The notes under the pieces: model-generated
Told to the model about the DNA's origin: nothing
Databases searched by the model: none
The model's input: the letters and a program-made list of their open reading frames with translations, nothing else
Origin: Thermoanaerobaculia bacterium
GTDB lineage: Bacteria; Acidobacteriota; Thermoanaerobaculia; Multivoradales; JAHEKO01
Direction of reading: 5' to 3'
Assembly (NCBI GenBank): GCA_945787575.1
Contig: CALZKB010000003.1
Span: forward strand, 1-64,000
DNA: 64,000 nucleotides
Shown here: positions 59,891-64,000 of the stretch, piece by piece
Layout of the letters: each line of letters begins with the position of its first letter
Numbering within the stretch: the first letter of the stretch is position 1
Program-made: the position numbers and the translations under genes

Positions 59891-60862
59891 ATGTCCGCTT
59901 CGCCCACCGCATCGACCACTACTCCTCTCCTCGACGCCGCCAAGTTCCGCGACCCGCGGCGGACCGCCACCGGCGAGGAGCGCGCCCAAGTCGAGCTCGA
60001 AACCCTCGAGACTCTGTGGTTCAATACCGGAACGCTGTGCAACATCGAGTGTCGGCGCTGCTACATCGAGTCGGGCCCCACCAACGACCGCCTCGTCTAC
60101 ATCGGTGCCGACGAGGTGGAGCGCTACCTCGACGAGATCGCCGAGCTCGGCCTGACGACCCGCACGATCGGCTTCACCGGCGGCGAACCATTCATGAATC
60201 CGGAGTTTCTCGTGATGGTGGAAGAGTGCCTGAACCGCGGTTTCCGGGTGCTGGTGCTGACCAACGCCATGCGGCCTCTGATGCTGCCGGCGACCCGCGC
60301 CCGACTACTGCGGCTGCACGAGAGATTCGGTCAGAGGCTCCACCTGCGGGTCAGCCTCGACCACTACACGAGAGCGCTGCACGAGGTCGAGCGCGGTCCA
60401 CGCTCCTGGGATTCGACGCTGCGCGGCCTCGGCTGGCTGGTGACCCACGGGTTTCACCTGTCGGTCGCGGGACGAACCTGCTGGAACGAGGAGGAGGCCG
60501 CGGCTCGGCTCGGTTACGCGCGCCTTTTTGCCGAGCTCGGGCTGGCGTGCGATGCCGGGGACCCGGCGCAGCTCGTGCTCTTCCCCGAGATGGACCCGAC
60601 TCGCGACGTACCGGAGATCACGAGCGACTGTTGGGGCGCCCTCGGCGTCGAGCCGTCCAGCCTCATGTGCGCCACCAGTCGCATGGTGGTCAAACGCCGG
60701 GCGGCGTCGTCGACTACGGTCGTCAGCTGTACGCTGCTGCCCTACGACGCTCGGTTCGAGCTCGGGTCCACCCTCCGCGAGGCCTGCGGTCCGATGCCGC
60801 TCAACCATCCTCACTGCGCGCGCTTCTGTGTTCTCGGCGGGGGGTCCTGCAGCGCCGGTTGA
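59891..60862 (+). CDS. Radical SAM protein
   Basis: WFNTGTLCNIECRRCYIESGP; GFTGGEPFMNPEF; C-terminal Cys residues. Confidence 0.88.
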   Translation: MSASPTASTTTPLLDAAKFRDPRRTATGEERAQVELETLETLWFNTGTLCNIECRRCYIESGPTNDRLVYIGADEVERYLDEIAELGLTTRTIGFTGGEPFMNPEFLVMVEECLNRGFRVLVLTNAMRPLMLPATRARLLRLHERFGQRLHLRVSLDHYTRALHEVERGPRSWDSTLRGLGWLVTHGFHLSVAGRTCWNEEEAAARLGYARLFAELGLACDAGDPAQLVLFPEMDPTRDVPEITSDCWGALGVEPSSLMCATSRMVVKRRAASSTTVVSCTLLPYDARFELGSTLREACGPMPLNHPHCARFCVLGGGSCSAG

Positions 60863-60869
60863 CGGTTCG

Positions 60870-61140
60870 GGGCACGACCGTCGACCAAGCCGAGGTCTTG
60901 CCCGACTCGCAGCCCGCCACCACCGTGCCGCCGAAGGCGTCGATCGACGTCTCGTTCCGAGTGTGCCCGTCGTCGGGCCCGAGCCGGTGTTCGACAAAAG
61001 GGAGCCGGCCCCCTCCACGCGCTCGAGCAACGACTCTTCGGGGCCGGGTGCGGCGGAGCGCAGTCCGCTTGCCCGAGGGCGCTGGACGTCGAGCGGCAGC
61101 ACCCAGCCGAGATCGTCCGTGTCGCCCGGCATCACCAGAG
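60870..61140 (-). pseudogene. Remnant of a secreted protein with a decayed GFESGDTSAW-type tag
   Basis: Minus strand GCESGKTSAWSTVVP without stop; upstream frame-broken LVMPGDTDDLGWVLPLDV... Confidence 0.55.
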
Positions 61141-61195
61141 TGCCGAGAGGGGTTCTCAGCGCCGCGACGAGCTCCGCCGGCGGCCGAAGTTCGGC

Positions 61196-61672
61196 TCAGG
61201 CCGCTTCGCAGAGCGATTTGAGGTTGGCCAGAGAGCGCTCGAGGCACTGGGCCTGCAACCGCTCGACCGTCGCCGCATCGGCCGGGGAGCGCGCCGGCTC
61301 GGCGCGCTGCCCGGGCTCGAGATCGAGGTCGACCTCGACTTCGGTCTCGTTCCCCTTGGCGGCGTAGGTCCAGTCCTGGTTGCACGCGATCAACAGCTGT
61401 TCGAACGACGAGCCCAGACTGATGCACTCGGTGGGTCCTTGCGCCTTGGCGCGCCAGTGCACGACGCCTTCGACCTGGTCCTCGACAGCGGGCTGGGTCA
61501 GCGGGAAGCGCACCCCGACCGCCAGGTAGGTGCGACGGTGGCCGTTGGAGACGAGCGCCTCGGTGTCGCTCCAGCCCACGAACCAGCGATCCCATCGATG
61601 CGGGTCGCGAGCGAGCGCGCAGACCTCTTCGAGGGCGGCGTCGATTCGAATAGTTCTCTTCACGTGTGCCAT
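61196..61672 (-). CDS. SRPBCC family protein
   Basis: VKRTIRIDAALEEVCALARDPHRWDRWFVGW. Confidence 0.75.
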   Translation of the reverse strand: MAHVKRTIRIDAALEEVCALARDPHRWDRWFVGWSDTEALVSNGHRRTYLAVGVRFPLTQPAVEDQVEGVVHWRAKAQGPTECISLGSSFEQLLIACNQDWTYAAKGNETEVEVDLDLEPGQRAEPARSPADAATVERLQAQCLERSLANLKSLCEAA

Positions 61673-61905
61673 CTCATTCCTCCTCTGTTGGTGGGCGGAA
61701 GGACGAGACGGGCTTCGTGGCGGAAATCTCCAGCAGCAGCTCGCGGACTCGACCCGGCTCCCGCCCTCTCTGTCATCAATGAGATAGGCGTCGGTCGGCG
61801 CCGACTGTTACGGACCGGGATCTCCGCTCTCACTCGAGCTCGCCTTTTCTCTCCACTGCTCCCGCGAGTAGAGTTGAGGCCACCGACTCGCGGAAGGAGG
61901 AGAGG

Positions 61906-62559
61906 ATGCGAATCGCAGTTTTGGGCACCGGAGTCGTCGGGCAGGCGCTGGCGACGAAGCTGGTCGAGCTCGGGCACGAGGTCCGAATGGGCTCGCGCAC
62001 GGCGGACAACGAGCAGGCCTCGGCATGGACCGCCGCGGCCGGCAGCCGCGCGTCGCACGGGACTTTTGCGAAGGCTGCCGCCTTCGGTGCTCTGGTGTTC
62101 AACTGCACCGCCGGCGCCAGCTCCCTCGCGGCTTTGCGCAGCGCCGGGGAAAAGAACTTGAACGGCAAGATCCTCGTCGACGTGGCCAATCCGCTCGATT
62201 TCTCCGAGGGCATGCCGCCCACCTTGACGGTGTGCAACACCGACTCGCTGGGAGAACAGATCCAGCGGGAGTTCCCGGCCGCTCAGGTGGTCAAGGCCTT
62301 CAACACGGTCAACTACCGAGTAATGGTCGACCCCGGTCTGGTCGGCGGAGCACACGACGTCTTCGTCTGTGGCGATGACGAAGACGCCAAGGTCCGGGTC
62401 AAAGAGCTGATCGCGCGATTCGGCTGGGAGTCGATCCTCGACCTCGGCGACATCACGGCGGCCCGCGGCACCGAGATGATGCTGCCGCTCTGGATTCGCC
62501 TCTGGGGCTTCATGGAGACGACCGATTTCAACCTCAAGGTGGTGGGCCCGGCCGACTGA
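61906..62559 (+). CDS. NADPH-dependent F420 reductase-like oxidoreductase
   Basis: MRIAVLGTGVVGQALATKLVELGHEVRMGSR..; VVKAFNTVNYRVMVDP. Confidence 0.9.
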   Translation: MRIAVLGTGVVGQALATKLVELGHEVRMGSRTADNEQASAWTAAAGSRASHGTFAKAAAFGALVFNCTAGASSLAALRSAGEKNLNGKILVDVANPLDFSEGMPPTLTVCNTDSLGEQIQREFPAAQVVKAFNTVNYRVMVDPGLVGGAHDVFVCGDDEDAKVRVKELIARFGWESILDLGDITAARGTEMMLPLWIRLWGFMETTDFNLKVVGPAD

Positions 62560-62786
62560 CGGCGCCCGCAGTCGAAAGCCGCGCGATTCGCGAGGGGAGA
62601 CCCCGGTCCTCGAGTCGGGGTCCGTCGGCTAGAACTTGACCGCGAGGGCTGTCGCGACCGTGGTGTCCTCGAACAGCCGCTCGTCCTCGCTGAAGGTCAG
62701 GGCACGAGCTTGGCGCCGCTGGCCGCTGGACATGTCGTCCTCCCGACGATGACTATGGCAGGCTCACCTGCTGCCTGCTCGAGCCG

Positions 62787-63308
62787 TCAACCCTTGCGGG
62801 CATAGTCGATCGCCATCCCCTTCGCTTCGCCCTCCGGGGTCTCGAAGAACATCTCCATCGAGTGGTGATCGTCGTCGACGAGGGTGATCACCGACCGCTT
62901 GGCGACCGGCTGCCCGTCGCGCGGGTTGGTCATCGAGCCACGCATCGTCCACATCTTGCCGGCGGCGTCGACCTCACCCTGTTCGAACTGCATGATCGTA
63001 GAGGCGGTGTCGATCCAGAACCCCTCCCAGCGGCGATCCACCGTGTTGTAGCCGAAGAACCCCCGTCCTTCGAAGTCGGGAAACGGACCCTCACTGGGGT
63101 CGCCCTGATAGCTCTGGCGCAAGAAGCGCCCCCCCAGCTCCCAGGAGTTGGTCATCGTGCCGGTCGATACCATCGGCTCGCCCGGACCCATCCACATCCG
63201 GACCTCGGCCGAGAACTCCCCGACGAACGGTTCGAGCATCGCGTGCTCGGCCGCGGGCGCCGCCATTGCGGCGAAGTCACTACTGCTGGCATCGGGTGCG
63301 TCACTCAT
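62787..63308 (-). CDS. DUF1579 family protein
   Basis: LEPFVGEFSAEVRMWMGPGEP..TNSWELGGRFLRQSYQGD..FEGRGFFGYNTVDRRWEGFWID. Confidence 0.85.
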   Translation of the reverse strand: MSDAPDASSSDFAAMAAPAAEHAMLEPFVGEFSAEVRMWMGPGEPMVSTGTMTNSWELGGRFLRQSYQGDPSEGPFPDFEGRGFFGYNTVDRRWEGFWIDTASTIMQFEQGEVDAAGKMWTMRGSMTNPRDGQPVAKRSVITLVDDDHHSMEMFFETPEGEAKGMAIDYARKG

Positions 63309-63416
63309 GGCTGTCTCCCCAGATAGTGGTCGGTGAGAGCGAGATCATAACCGGCCGCGGGGATGCAGACTCACTCGGCCGAGGGTCTTCCAGGAAGGCG
63401 AAGCGATGCTGCGAAG

Positions 63417-64000
63417 TCACCGACGCGAGGGGTCCTCGTCGGAGGATGGATAGAGCGCGTCGACGATCTGGTGGAGCGCTTCTTCACGAGCCAGCTCGCC
63501 GTTCAGGAAGCGTGGCCAGATTCCGTTCTCGACGGTCGCGATGGCACCGCTGCGCTCGTAGAGGTCGGTCGCGTCTCCGTAGGCGACGTGTTCCGGGTCG
63601 TAGACCCGGCGCATGGTCGCCGCCGCTTGGACGAACATCAAGGTGTGCGGCACGTCGTGGAACCCGGCGTCGCTCCGAACAAGGCCGCGCTCCAAGAGCC
63701 GCGCCCGCAACTGGTCGAATGCGTTGTCGTCGCCCTTCGACGCGATGTCGAGAGCGTGGGTGGATTCGTGAAGCAGGGTCTCCAGCAGCAGGCCGTCCGC
63801 CTCGCCGCTCCCGACCTCCACCACCGCGACCGGTTGGTCGCCGCGCAGGTAGTAGGTCATCGCCCCCGGCGGGTTGGTCCGCGTGACCAGGAACATCGGC
63901 ACCTGTACGTGCGGGTCGGCGATGCCCAGCGACTCCATCATGAAGGCGAGCGCCTCGCGGTGACGGGGGACAAACGCCGCCTCTAGATAATTCAGACGCG
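63417..64000 (-). CDS. Zinc-metallopeptidase-like protein (HESTH), partial at window end
   Basis: LLHESTHALDIASKG; frame open to the window edge. Confidence 0.6.
   Translation of the reverse strand, partial: RLNYLEAAFVPRHREALAFMMESLGIADPHVQVPMFLVTRTNPPGAMTYYLRGDQPVAVVEVGSGEADGLLLETLLHESTHALDIASKGDDNAFDQLRARLLERGLVRSDAGFHDVPHTLMFVQAAATMRRVYDPEHVAYGDATDLYERSGAIATVENGIWPRFLNGELAREEALHQIVDALYPSSDEDPSRR

Noticed and set aside
62633-62733. Minus-strand 34-codon peptide ...LTFSEDERLFEDTTVATALAVKF*
   Set aside because: Looks like an outer-membrane-protein C-terminus remnant but is too short to call reliably.

Overview
High-GC bacterial chromosomal window. Codon usage and gene content suggest an Acidobacteriota/Thermoanaerobaculia-like organism (inference only). 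Most of it is ordinary: Nudix, radical SAM, FeoA/FeoB, malonyl-CoA decarboxylase, acetoacetyl-CoA ligase-like, SpoIIE phosphatases, a diguanylate cyclase, PadR/HAAS, and an NrtR-SPFH-NAD kinase operon. The most striking signal is a conserved extreme C-terminal peptide, F-x-x-GFESGDTS[A/D]W-x-x-x-[V/I]P-stop. It ends six otherwise unrelated secreted proteins or protein remnants: a DUF4185-like propeller, a BNR propeller, a 14-repeat propeller, an 11-heme cytochrome/LVIVD fusion, an M43 protease remnant and a beta-helix protein. A seventh, decayed copy is near 60.9 kb. The 14-repeat propeller gene has a convincing GEMM-I (cyclic dinucleotide) riboswitch in its leader. A C25 (gingipain/PorU-fold) peptidase and a GGDEF protein lie in the same window. 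Other notable points: an SBP family 3 gene overlapping a DAACS symporter gene, an HMGL-like/HemW-like overlapping gene pair, and many truncated or internally deleted genes (slipin, BAAT hydrolase, methyltransferase, TonB, M43, VOC). No CRISPR array, tRNA, rRNA or transposase was recognised. All calls were made by eye from sequence; no database search was run.
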